From a virus: a stretch of DNA of 64,000 nt. A model generated the notes under the pieces. It did no database searches. It worked only from the letters and a program-made list of their open reading frames with translations, and was not told where the DNA came from. The DNA lies in IMG/VR virus record IMGVR_UViG_3300035698_012128, positions 30,672-94,671 of that record, one strand, 5' to 3'. The translations under genes and the position numbers were made by a program. Below, piece by piece: positions 22,451 through 31,200 of this stretch. Within the stretch, counting starts at the first letter, position 1. Every line of letters begins with the position of its first letter.

Positions 22451-24238
22451 ATGTACCAGGCAATATACACCAATTCTTACCAAAAAACAGGTATAAATAG
22501 TTATGTTAGAGATGATAAAAGAGGGTGGTTAACATTCCAGTATAAACCTTCTATTTATAAAGTAACACCTAAGGGTGAATTCAATACATTAGATGGTAAA
22601 AAAGTTGATAGAGTTGATAGTCAAGTATATAAATGGGATAAAAATAAAAACCCACATGATTATTATGAAATAGATATACCTTGGGACACTAGAGTATTAG
22701 TTGAAGGCTATCTAGATCAAGATGAAGCACCTTCATTCCATAATATAATGTTCTTTGATATTGAAACAGAAATATTAGAGTCTTTAGATTTTGATAGTAT
22801 AAGAAATGCTGATAAACCAATAACATCAATAGCATTGTATGATGTCAATGCTAAAGAATATATTTGCTATGTGTTAGATAGTGAAGAAATAATGGTAAAT
22901 AGAAATTTAGATGGTAAAAAAATTATTAGAGCGAACAATGAGCAAAAGATGCTCGAGATGTTTTTAGAAAAATGGGTAGAAATAGACCCAACTATAACAT
23001 CTGGATGGAATAGTTATTTTTTTGATATCCCATACTTATATTACAGAATGAAACGTGTTCTCGGAGAAAAACAAGCATCACGTTTATCACCTATAGGTAT
23101 TATAAAAGAACAATATAGAGAAGGCTCTGAATTAATAATTGGTGGTGTTAATCATTTGGATTATATGTTGTTATTCAAGAAATATATAACAAAACAAGAA
23201 CCATCATATGCGTTAAATGCCATAGGTACTAAATACGTTGATTTAGGTAAATTAGAATATGAAGGTTCATTAGATAAACTTTTTAGGGATGATATAGATA
23301 AGTTTATTGATTACAATATACGAGATGTTGAAATATTAAAGGTGTTGGATGAAAAAATGCAATTTATATTATTAACAGTTAATATATGTCATTTATGTCA
23401 TGTACCTTACAATAATATATACCAAGCTACTTCATTAAATGAAGGTGCTATACTAACTTACTTAAAACGAAAAAATATAGTATCTCCAAATAAACCAACT
23501 ACATATAATCCTGGACTAAAGGAGTTAAATAAAAAACGTGCAGAACAACGATATAGTAACGGAGAAATAACAACAGAAGAACGAGACCGAATATTTGAGA
23601 TAGCAGATTATGCTGGTGGTTATCTACTAGAACCAGTACCTGGGTTGTATGAGTGGGTATCTGATTTAGATTTTACATCATTATACCCATCTATAATTCG
23701 TAATTTAAATATGGGTATTGAGACCCTATTATTTAGGGTTAAGAATAAAGATAAATACGACAATCAATTAGGATTGGATGATTTAAAACAATACCCCCCA
23801 GATGATATAGCTACCATTGAGAAAGTAGATGAAAAGTTTAATATTGTATCATCCACAATACCATACGGTACTTTAGTAAAGTTGATCGAAGATAATAAAT
23901 ATATAGTATCAGCAAATGGAACTATATTTAGATCTGATAAAAATAGTGTTATAGTTGATGTATTGAATGATTGGTTCAACAAAAGAAAACATTATAAAAA
24001 ACTTATGAAAGAATCTTACAAAGCGGGAGATAAGGAAAAAGGTGAGTATTATAATAGATTGCAATTCACCTATAAGATTAAGTTGAATGATGTTTATGGA
24101 GTTTTTGCTCAATCAGGTTGGAGATATACTGATGGTAATTTATTCATAAGTAAAGCGATTACATTAACCGGTCAAAGGTTAACCCAAGAAAGTATAAAAT
24201 TTGTTAATAACGAAATAAATAAAGAATTAAATGAGTGA
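22451..24238 (+). CDS. Family B DNA polymerase, N-terminal part (gp43A-like)
   Basis: 595 residues: 3'-5' exonuclease and the first half of the polymerase domain. Exo I FFDIETEI (about 101), Exo II SGWNSYFFDIPYLY, Exo III YNIRDVEIL. Polymerase motif A DLDFTSLYPSII (about 406) and motif B RLQFTYKIKLNDVYGVFAQSG (about 536). It stops before motif C, which is in the gene at 24421. It overlaps the following small gene by 8 bases. T4 gp43 is normally one chain; similar splits are known in some T4-like phages. Confidence 0.9.
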   Translation: MYQAIYTNSYQKTGINSYVRDDKRGWLTFQYKPSIYKVTPKGEFNTLDGKKVDRVDSQVYKWDKNKNPHDYYEIDIPWDTRVLVEGYLDQDEAPSFHNIMFFDIETEILESLDFDSIRNADKPITSIALYDVNAKEYICYVLDSEEIMVNRNLDGKKIIRANNEQKMLEMFLEKWVEIDPTITSGWNSYFFDIPYLYYRMKRVLGEKQASRLSPIGIIKEQYREGSELIIGGVNHLDYMLLFKKYITKQEPSYALNAIGTKYVDLGKLEYEGSLDKLFRDDIDKFIDYNIRDVEILKVLDEKMQFILLTVNICHLCHVPYNNIYQATSLNEGAILTYLKRKNIVSPNKPTTYNPGLKELNKKRAEQRYSNGEITTEERDRIFEIADYAGGYLLEPVPGLYEWVSDLDFTSLYPSIIRNLNMGIETLLFRVKNKDKYDNQLGLDDLKQYPPDDIATIEKVDEKFNIVSSTIPYGTLVKLIEDNKYIVSANGTIFRSDKNSVIVDVLNDWFNKRKHYKKLMKESYKAGDKEKGEYYNRLQFTYKIKLNDVYGVFAQSGWRYTDGNLFISKAITLTGQRLTQESIKFVNNEINKELNE

Positions 24239-24431
24239 TAAAGAACATTTAAAGTGGATGTATAATAAGTTATCCAAAATACACGGGGAACATATTGGGT
24301 TTGACTACATGATTAAATTTAAAAAAATTATTGATAATTATAATGTACCACAACTCATTGGTTTTGAAGAATTTTGGGTATTAGATGAAGATGGTAAATT
24401 AGATAGAATGGAAGAAGCTGATGGAAAATAA
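24231..24431 (+). CDS. Small ORF between the two polymerase parts
   Basis: 66 residues, charged, overlapping the upstream polymerase part by 8 bases and the downstream part by 11, each in a different frame. It lies exactly where the polymerase chain is cut, between motifs B and C. It could be a third polymerase segment filling an insertion, a bridging subunit, or what remains of an inserted gene. Confidence 0.6.
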   Translation: MSDKEHLKWMYNKLSKIHGEHIGFDYMIKFKKIIDNYNVPQLIGFEEFWVLDEDGKLDRMEEADGK

Positions 24432-25308
24432 AAGATATATTATAACAAGTGATACAGATTCATTGTTCTTCGAATTGAAGGACTTGATATTGAAACAATG
24501 TCCTGATATTGATATTAATTCAAGGGAAGATGTTATACCCATAGCACTAGATATAACAGATAAATATCAGAAAAAAACTATACCATTTTTAGAGGAACTG
24601 TCTAGTTCTTTATTTAACGTACCTAATAGCTATTTTGAATTAAAACAAGAAGTGATATTAGAACGTGGTTATTTTTCAAAGAAACGTAGATATGCCCAAT
24701 TTATAGTTAATAAAGAAGGCATACCAACAGAAGAATTAGATATGAAGGGGTTAGATTTAATGAAGTCTAATTTCCCTAAAATATTTAAGGATTTTGGGGA
24801 ACAATTATTAATTGATGTATTATATGGTAAAACAAAATTATATGTTGATAAAAAAGTACTAGCGTTTAAATCATCTATTAAAACAATGGATTGGAAAGAA
24901 CTACTCAAACCCACAGGATTAAAACATTTGGGTAAGTATATAGCATCCCCTCCCGAACCAGGTACTATATTTACTAAATTAAAAAGTAGATGTCCTATCA
25001 ACACACGATCCGCTATATACTATAATGATTTAATGAAATTTCACGGTTTAAACAAAATGTATCCATTATTTAATATAGGTGATAAAATGTATATTAGTTA
25101 TTTAAAAAATAATGAGTATGGTATTAAATGTATAGGATTTAATGGTTTTGATGATCCACCATTAATAAAGGAATTAATTAGTAAATATATTGACAAAGAT
25201 GAATTATTTGATAGTGCATTGAAGAATAAAATTGAGGGATTGTATAGTGATTTAAGCTGGGGTGTACCTGTATGGAACGAGAGATTTAATAAATTTTTTA
25301 AATTTTAA
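24421..25308 (+). CDS. Family B DNA polymerase, C-terminal part (gp43B-like)
   Basis: 295 residues. YIITSDTDSLFF (about 6-17) is polymerase motif C with the two catalytic aspartates, and GYFSKKRRYAQFIV (about 81) is the KKRY-type motif; thumb follows. It must assemble with the product of 22451-24238 to give an active enzyme. A promoter motif follows the gene. Confidence 0.9.
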   Translation: MENKRYIITSDTDSLFFELKDLILKQCPDIDINSREDVIPIALDITDKYQKKTIPFLEELSSSLFNVPNSYFELKQEVILERGYFSKKRRYAQFIVNKEGIPTEELDMKGLDLMKSNFPKIFKDFGEQLLIDVLYGKTKLYVDKKVLAFKSSIKTMDWKELLKPTGLKHLGKYIASPPEPGTIFTKLKSRCPINTRSAIYYNDLMKFHGLNKMYPLFNIGDKMYISYLKNNEYGIKCIGFNGFDDPPLIKELISKYIDKDELFDSALKNKIEGLYSDLSWGVPVWNERFNKFFKF

Positions 25309-25341
25309 AATTTTCTTTATTATATTTAATTATATTAAAAA
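25307..25341 (+). promoter_or_regulatory. Phage promoter motif
   Basis: AAAATTTTCTTTATTATATT then TAATTATATTAAAAA, ahead of the sliding-clamp unit. Confidence 0.5.
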
Positions 25342-25356
25342 AATAAAAACAAGATT

Positions 25357-25557
25357 ATGGAATTAGAGATAGTAAATAGTGAAGATAAAAAAAGTGATGA
25401 AACTAGGTCAAATAAATCTTTAATGGAAATGGTGTATATTAAAGGTATATCAACTCAAATAGACGAAATGAAATTCCCAAGAATTTCTAATTTAAATAGT
25501 CTATTAAATCAAATAGGTTATGAAATAAAAGAAATCAAGGTAAATGAAAGTAAATAG
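25357..25557 (+). CDS. Small hypothetical protein
   Basis: 66 residues, polar, no motif. It overlaps the clamp gene by 14 bases and is probably co-translated with it. Confidence 0.55.
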   Translation: MELEIVNSEDKKSDETRSNKSLMEMVYIKGISTQIDEMKFPRISNLNSLLNQIGYEIKEIKVNESK

Positions 25558-26308
25558 TAACCAATTATTATCAGTAATTAATAAATGCCATCTCAATGGA
25601 TTAACAACAAAATTTAAGATTAAAATCAAAGATAATGTATTATCCATTAATTTTCTCACAAATAATAATGAGATTGTTGGGGAGGTGATATGGAACGGTG
25701 TGCCATTAGATGATGCTATTTTGGGTATCGTTAATAGCGATGTTTTATTAAGTATATTAAAATCTGTAAAGGCTGATGGGTTAGTTGATATAACATACAA
25801 ATCTGTAAATAATAAGATTAATAAATTAGTATTAGCATCTGATATATTTAAAGCCTCATATGTTACAGCCGATGTGCTATTAATTAAAGATTCACCTGAA
25901 CCTATGGTTCCTGAAGATTATGATTTAGAGTGTGGGTTAAGTGAAGAATTTATTAATAATTATCATAGTATATCAAAAATTATAGGTTCAGGAGAAGAAG
26001 ATTTATGGGTCAGTGTAAAGGATAATAATCTGACATTTGCTTTAGGAGCCGATAATGCTTATTCTAATAATATAAATATTTCATTTCCTGTTAACTGTGC
26101 TAACATACCAAAAATATTATTCCCGTCTCTGCAAGTTAGGAATATATTTAATTCTAATAGTGATTTAAACCCTCCATTACTCACATTGTATGGTGATGGG
26201 TTGTTAGTATTAAATTATCAACTAGGGGATCTAGAATCAGGAGAAGACGTAAATAGTTCCATTTCATCACTGTATTACATATTAGCTAAAGAAGTTATTA
26301 ACGATTAA
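25544..26308 (+). CDS. Sliding clamp, gp45-like
   Basis: 254 residues. The order of strands and helices and the two-domain length (T4 gp45 is 228) fit a DNA sliding clamp, e.g. VNSDVLLSILKSVKADGLVD and the later EFINNYHSISKIIG helix before a second beta domain. Sequence similarity is modest. Placement between polymerase and clamp loader genes supports the call. The C-terminal tail differs from the gp45 polymerase-binding peptide. Confidence 0.6.
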   Translation: MKVNSNQLLSVINKCHLNGLTTKFKIKIKDNVLSINFLTNNNEIVGEVIWNGVPLDDAILGIVNSDVLLSILKSVKADGLVDITYKSVNNKINKLVLASDIFKASYVTADVLLIKDSPEPMVPEDYDLECGLSEEFINNYHSISKIIGSGEEDLWVSVKDNNLTFALGADNAYSNNINISFPVNCANIPKILFPSLQVRNIFNSNSDLNPPLLTLYGDGLLVLNYQLGDLESGEDVNSSISSLYYILAKEVIND

Positions 26309-26318
26309 TTTTTATTAT

Positions 26319-26350
26319 AAAAGTTTCTTTGTATATTAAAGTATAATAAG
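26319..26350 (+). promoter_or_regulatory. Phage promoter motif (consensus copy)
   Basis: AAAAGTTTCTTTGTATATTA then AAGTATAATAAG, with a leader TAACAAACAAACATTAA shared with the copies at 50603 and 51923. Confidence 0.7.
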
Positions 26351-26380
26351 ATAATAACAAACAAACATTAAACAAAAAAA

Positions 26381-26713
26381 ATGGATAATCAAGAAAGCAA
26401 TTTACCAAAAAGAAGAGGAAGAAAAGCAGGTGATACAAAAATCATTTCTAAAATCATTGATCCTTCTTTAGCACCGTATGAAATACATATCGAAGAAAAA
26501 GGATTTAATGTAGTCGACAGTAGAAAAGGAGATAGTAATGGGTTTGTAGGTGCTTTCACTAGTGTTGAGTATGCTGTTAAGAAAATACTAGATTTTAATG
26601 TAGCTAACAAAGGTAAAACATATACTATGACCGAGTATATTAGAGAAATTAAAGAAGTAAATAAACAATTAACAAGGATAATAAATGGGGAGGAAATTAA
26701 AAGCACGGAATAA
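26381..26713 (+). CDS. Hypothetical protein with basic N-terminus
   Basis: 110 residues. KRRGRKAGD near the start looks AT-hook-like; the rest is globular (YEIHIEEKGFNVVDSRKGDSNGF). It overlaps the groES-like gene by 29 bases. Could bind DNA; not assigned. Confidence 0.5.
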   Translation: MDNQESNLPKRRGRKAGDTKIISKIIDPSLAPYEIHIEEKGFNVVDSRKGDSNGFVGAFTSVEYAVKKILDFNVANKGKTYTMTEYIREIKEVNKQLTRIINGEEIKSTE

Positions 26714-26963
26714 TAATGTAATATGTACTACATTAGATCCGAAAAAATTTAAAAAAGTTGGTGCTATCATAGTTCCGGATATGGGGAGGGAAAAACCCAT
26801 GTTCGGAGTTATAGTATCCAAAGGTGAGTTAGTGACTAATTTTAGTGTGGGGGAGGAAATATTGTTACCTAAGATAGGAACCATGAGGTTCGAATTTGAA
26901 AGTCAAGAATATTACTCTATCGAGGCCATAAATATAACAGGAGTAATAACAGAAGAAAAATGA
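26685..26963 (+). CDS. groES: GroES-like co-chaperonin
   Basis: 92 residues, the usual GroES length (about 97). VGAIIVPDMGREKPMFGVIVSKG (about 27) covers the mobile-loop region, and VGEEILLPKIGT is the family barrel strand. It overlaps the groEL-like gene by 4 bases. Together they would form a phage-specific folding chamber, as T4 gp31 does with host GroEL. Confidence 0.75.
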   Translation: MGRKLKARNNNVICTTLDPKKFKKVGAIIVPDMGREKPMFGVIVSKGELVTNFSVGEEILLPKIGTMRFEFESQEYYSIEAINITGVITEEK

Positions 26964-28555
26964 ATAAAATAAAAAAAGGGAATGACGCCCGTAAGTCAAT
27001 TATTGATGGTGTAAAAATAGTTAGTGATGCTGTAGCGGCAACACTAGGACCCTCAGGTAGAAATGTTTTATATATGGATAACGGAGAGGTTAAGTCTACT
27101 AAAGACGGGGTGACTGTGGCTAAAAATATTCATGGGGTTGGCGATCCTTCCACGGATATGGGGATTAATTTAATTAAACAAGCTTCTATTAAAACATTAA
27201 ACGCAGTTGGTGATGGTACTACAACTACCACATTGATTACTAAAATGTTGGTAGAAGGTGGATTTAATAATTTTGATATTAAAAATAATCCCAATGAGAT
27301 AAAAAACAAACTCCAAGAACAAGCCCAAAAAGTAGATGATTATTTAGTATCAAAAACAACACCAATTAAGAATAATGCACAAATTAAAAATATAGCTACT
27401 ATTTCAGCTAATGGAGATGCATTTATTGGTGAGTTGATTACTCAAGCCATTACTAATGTTGGAATAGACGGGGTAGTAAATGTAGAAATTTCAGATTCTG
27501 GAGAGACTCATTTGGAAAATGTTGAAGGTATAGTCTTAGAAGATGGATTTAAATCCATATATTTTGTTACTGACAACGAAAGTATGATGTGTAAATATAA
27601 TGATCCTATAATATTATTATATAATGGGAAACTAAATTCAGTAGAATCATTATTACCATTAATGAACCATTGCTCTGAATTAGCACGACCGTTAGTAATT
27701 ATAGCAGAAGATATTGAAGGCGAAGCATTATCTACAATGTTGATGAATAAAGCTAAAAATATATTACCATCAGTAGCTATTAAATTATCAGATTATGGTG
27801 ATAGTAGAGCGTTGGTGATGGAAGATTTAGCGATTATGACTGGGGGGATGGTAGTAGATCCTAAAAGAGGACATGAATTATCAGATTTTGATGTCACCTG
27901 GTTAGGTAGTTCTCGAAGTATTAACATTGACAAGAAAAGTACAATAATTATTGATCCTAAGGGTGGTAAAGAAGCTATAATTGATAGGCAAAATCAATTG
28001 AAGACATTATTGGATAATTCTGCATCAGGTTATATGACTGAAAAACTACAAGAACGTATTGGAAAGTTGTGTGGGGGTATTAGTATCATACATATATGCG
28101 GTGATAGTAGGATTCAAATGAATGAAACTAAAGATAGAGTAGATGATGCATTACACGCAACAAAAGCGGCTATTGATGAAGGTATATCCGTAGGTGGTGG
28201 TATCGCTTTATTTAATGCTGCTCGTGTGATAGATATTATTGAAGAAGATTCAATTATGTATTCGGCTTTATTGTCTCCTTTTAGGCAAATACTTACTAAT
28301 GCTGGTTATACAGAAACAAGCATTAACTTTTACATAGGAGAACTTACTTCCCACCCAAGCCTTGATGTGGGTGTTGATGTTATTAATGGTGGTTTGATTG
28401 ATTATATGGACCGAGGTATTGTAGATCCTACTAAAGTGATAAGAACGGCATTAAAGAATGCGGTATCAATTGCTACTACAGTATTACTTACTGAATGTAT
28501 CATAGTGACCGAAGAATCAGAAGCACCAAACAATCTACCAGAATTTAATTTATAA
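26960..28555 (+). CDS. groEL: GroEL-like chaperonin
   Basis: 531 residues, near full length for HSP60 (about 545). VAATLGPSGRNVLY (about 26), STKDGVTVAKNI, and NAVGDGTTTTTLITKML (about 79-95) are the ATP-binding landmarks, including GDGTT; the C-terminal half has ATKAAIDEGISVGGG. The usual C-terminal GGM repeat is absent. A phage-encoded GroEL/GroES pair suggests that some virion or replication protein needs a tailored chaperonin. Confidence 0.9.
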   Translation: MNKIKKGNDARKSIIDGVKIVSDAVAATLGPSGRNVLYMDNGEVKSTKDGVTVAKNIHGVGDPSTDMGINLIKQASIKTLNAVGDGTTTTTLITKMLVEGGFNNFDIKNNPNEIKNKLQEQAQKVDDYLVSKTTPIKNNAQIKNIATISANGDAFIGELITQAITNVGIDGVVNVEISDSGETHLENVEGIVLEDGFKSIYFVTDNESMMCKYNDPIILLYNGKLNSVESLLPLMNHCSELARPLVIIAEDIEGEALSTMLMNKAKNILPSVAIKLSDYGDSRALVMEDLAIMTGGMVVDPKRGHELSDFDVTWLGSSRSINIDKKSTIIIDPKGGKEAIIDRQNQLKTLLDNSASGYMTEKLQERIGKLCGGISIIHICGDSRIQMNETKDRVDDALHATKAAIDEGISVGGGIALFNAARVIDIIEEDSIMYSALLSPFRQILTNAGYTETSINFYIGELTSHPSLDVGVDVINGGLIDYMDRGIVDPTKVIRTALKNAVSIATTVLLTECIIVTEESEAPNNLPEFNL

Positions 28556-28911
28556 TGGGACATTTACCTGAAATGGAAGGGGTGATGAAAAAGTGTTGTG
28601 GGTTATGTCCCTATAGTAGGGAGGGCACATTATTTTTACACCCGGAAAGAGCAGAAGAATTTGCTTATCAAGCTGACAACCCATATAATGATTTTGTATG
28701 TCATAAAACTGGTGTTGATTATGAAGGGAATGATTTTGATCATGATGGGGATATCGTTAGGGGTGTTAAGTCTTTAACGTGTATGGGTTTTGCCTCCATG
28801 CAACATAGTATTAACAATGGAGATAGTAGCTTTATAGTAGATATTGATGCCTTTGAAGATACTTGGGAAATGATAGAGTACCATACAGAAGCATACGATT
28901 CTAAACAATAG
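28555..28911 (+). CDS. Cysteine-containing hypothetical protein
   Basis: 118 residues. CCGLCPY (about 13-19), VCHKT (about 48) and TCMGF (about 80) could form an Fe-S or zinc site. The pattern HPERAEEFAYQADNPYNDF recalls small phage and bacterial proteins of unknown role. It begins on the last base of the groEL stop. Confidence 0.6.
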   Translation: MGHLPEMEGVMKKCCGLCPYSREGTLFLHPERAEEFAYQADNPYNDFVCHKTGVDYEGNDFDHDGDIVRGVKSLTCMGFASMQHSINNGDSSFIVDIDAFEDTWEMIEYHTEAYDSKQ

Positions 28912-28945
28912 GTTATTTTCTCATGTATATTATTATATATTTTTA
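28911..28945 (+). promoter_or_regulatory. Phage promoter motif (divergent copy)
   Basis: GGTTATTTTCTCATGTATAT then TATTATATATTTTTAA, before the clamp-loader gene. It keeps TTTTCT and GTATATTA but is otherwise loose. Confidence 0.35.
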
Positions 28946-28961
28946 ATTTAAACTAAAACAG

Positions 28962-29864
28962 ATGAAGGAATTATGGGTCGAGAAGTATAGACCGTTTGTA
29001 TTATCAGATTATGTTGGTAATACAGATATAAAAGATAAATTTAGTAAGTATATAGATGATGGGGTCATACCCCATCTTCTGCTATATGGTATACCAGGTA
29101 CTGGTAAAACAACGATGGCTAAAATATTATATAAAAATATTGAATGTGACCATTTATATATAAATGCATCGGATGAGAATGGAATTAATACTATACGAGA
29201 TAAGGTAAAAAATTTCGCATCATTCTCTAGCTTCAAACCACTCAAAATAATAGTGTTAGATGAGGCTGATAGGTTATCACCCGAAGCTCAAGATTCATTG
29301 AGGAATGTAATTGAAACATTTTCTCAAAAAACACGATTTATACTGACGTGTAATTACATAGATAGATTAATACCGGCATTACAATCCAGGATGCAATCAT
29401 TCAAAATTGAAACTTTAGCTAAAGAAACTATATTCGCCAGGGTTGAACACATAATGGGTGAAGAAGGGATAAAATTTGAATTTAAAGATTTGGTATCTAT
29501 TATAAAGATACATTATCCTGATATTAGGAAGATAACAAATACATGCCAGAAATATTCATTAAATGGGAGGTTAGATATATCTTCATTGTCCCATGGTATT
29601 GATATAAACTATATATCAACAGTAATAAAATCAACAAGTACTAAATCAAATAAGTTTATAAATATCAGAAAGTATATAGCTGAAAATAATTTGAGGGATT
29701 TTGCCTTGGTATATAATGAATTATTTAATGATATAGAAAATATATTCCCTGGTAAAGAAGCAAATGCGTGTCTTGTTATAGCTGAATACCAATTCAAAGA
29801 TATTACATCTACAGATAAAGAAATCAATGTTATGGCTATGTTCAGCCAATTAATACAATTATAA
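28962..29864 (+). CDS. Clamp loader ATPase, gp44/RFC-like
   Basis: 300 residues. ELWVEKYRP at the N-terminus is the RFC box. Walker A is GIPGTGKT (about 43-50), Walker B VLDEADRLSP (about 97), sensor 1 FILTCNY, and the SRC motif appears as SRMQSF. It loads the sliding clamp using ATP. Length matches T4 gp44 (319). The partner gp62-like gene is at 33803. Confidence 0.9.
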   Translation: MKELWVEKYRPFVLSDYVGNTDIKDKFSKYIDDGVIPHLLLYGIPGTGKTTMAKILYKNIECDHLYINASDENGINTIRDKVKNFASFSSFKPLKIIVLDEADRLSPEAQDSLRNVIETFSQKTRFILTCNYIDRLIPALQSRMQSFKIETLAKETIFARVEHIMGEEGIKFEFKDLVSIIKIHYPDIRKITNTCQKYSLNGRLDISSLSHGIDINYISTVIKSTSTKSNKFINIRKYIAENNLRDFALVYNELFNDIENIFPGKEANACLVIAEYQFKDITSTDKEINVMAMFSQLIQL

Positions 29865-29875
29865 TTTTTTATTAT

Positions 29876-29908
29876 AAAAGTTTCTTTTTAAATTAAGGTC
29901 TAATTAAA
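29876..29908 (+). promoter_or_regulatory. Phage promoter motif
   Basis: AAAAGTTTCTTTTTAAATTA then AGGTCTAATTAA, before the VWA gene pair. Confidence 0.55.
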
Positions 29909-29937
29909 AATACAAAAAACAATTAAAAATTGAGTTT

Positions 29938-30288
29938 ATGGCAGAATTAAAAAACAAAGGAACATTTGCTAGTATGCTGGTGCGTACAAATTCCAAACTA
30001 AGAACAGACAGAGGTCTTATCATAGTTGGTGCTACTGAGAAAAGTTATCGTAGAACTATTGAAGATTTGCAAGATGAGATGGACAATTTAACAATTGATC
30101 AATCTAGTATGATGGATATCAATCCTGGTAATACTCAGACTATCATAAACCCAACAGATTTTGATCATGCGGGTTATGTTAAAAGGGATTTGGAAATGGG
30201 GATTAGAATCAGAAATACCCAGATTAAATTAGAGGTAGCAAAAGAAAGATATGAAGCATTATTTACAGCACAAAAAGAAGAAGAATAA
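29938..30288 (+). CDS. Coiled-coil hypothetical protein
   Basis: 116 residues, with helical segments at about 37-52 and 82-116 (ELKNKGTF at start; KERYEALFTAQKEEE at end). It sits two bases before the VWA gene and is probably its partner. No family recognised. Confidence 0.55.
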   Translation: MAELKNKGTFASMLVRTNSKLRTDRGLIIVGATEKSYRRTIEDLQDEMDNLTIDQSSMMDINPGNTQTIINPTDFDHAGYVKRDLEMGIRIRNTQIKLEVAKERYEALFTAQKEEE

Positions 30289-30290
30289 TT

Positions 30291-31151
30291 ATGGGATCAG
30301 GGGGGTATAATTTTAACAGTAGAACAGCAAGAATAGATGATTTAGGGGTGATGGACCTAAGTATCGAACAAACATTTAAAAGCAGGGAAATACATGAATC
30401 CATGAAACCTGAAAATGCTTTGTTAAGAGAGAGTAGAGACTCTGACAATCATCCTAATAGTTTTCCAATCGTTATTGGATTAGATGTTACAGCATCCATG
30501 GGAAACATACCAAAACATTTTATGGATCATGGGTTACCAAAAATAATTTCTGGTTTGATGGAGGTAGGTATACCAGACCCACAAATATTACTGTTAGGTA
30601 TTGGAGATCATAAAAGTGATAAATCACCACTACAGGTAGGTCAATTTGAATCTGCTGATGAAGAGATGGATATGTGGTTAGAAAGAATATGGTTAGAAAG
30701 TGGTGGTGGTGGTAATGGTGGTGAATCATACAAACTAGCATGGTATTATGCCGCTAACCATATTGTGACTGATGCTTTTGAAAAACGTGGTCAGAAAGGT
30801 ATGATTATTACTATTGGTGATGAAGCGGCTCATGATGTAATCCCAAAAAGAGAGATAGAGAGGATATTTAATGGGAAGTTGAACATTGAAGATAATGATA
30901 ATTTGAAGACAACCGCAGAACATAAGTGGGATCTATTCCATATTAATGTAGCTGGTACGTACAACACTCAATACTCACAACCTTATTGGGATAAGGAGTT
31001 AGGAGAACGAGTAAAACACATCGAGGATATAAACGATATACCAATGATTATCAAGCATTTAGCTGTGGGTGTTTATGAAATCAATAACCCAGTTGTAATG
31101 CGGGGTGCTCCTGTACATCCCAACCAGGAGGATGAAGAAATTATTTTGTAA
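30291..31151 (+). CDS. VWA-domain protein
   Basis: 286 residues. IVIGLDVTASMGN (about 64-76) is a MIDAS-type metal site (DxTxS), and GMIITIGDEAAHD (about 172) fits the later VWA strand and Asp. VWA domains bind partner proteins through a metal; no catalytic domain is fused. Conserved glycine-rich loop ESGGGGNGGES. Role unknown; the small coiled-coil gene before it may be its partner. Confidence 0.7.
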   Translation: MGSGGYNFNSRTARIDDLGVMDLSIEQTFKSREIHESMKPENALLRESRDSDNHPNSFPIVIGLDVTASMGNIPKHFMDHGLPKIISGLMEVGIPDPQILLLGIGDHKSDKSPLQVGQFESADEEMDMWLERIWLESGGGGNGGESYKLAWYYAANHIVTDAFEKRGQKGMIITIGDEAAHDVIPKREIERIFNGKLNIEDNDNLKTTAEHKWDLFHINVAGTYNTQYSQPYWDKELGERVKHIEDINDIPMIIKHLAVGVYEINNPVVMRGAPVHPNQEDEEIIL

Positions 31152-31200
31152 TTAACTATGGGGGTGTAATTTTATACACCCCCAAAACCAAACAAACTAC

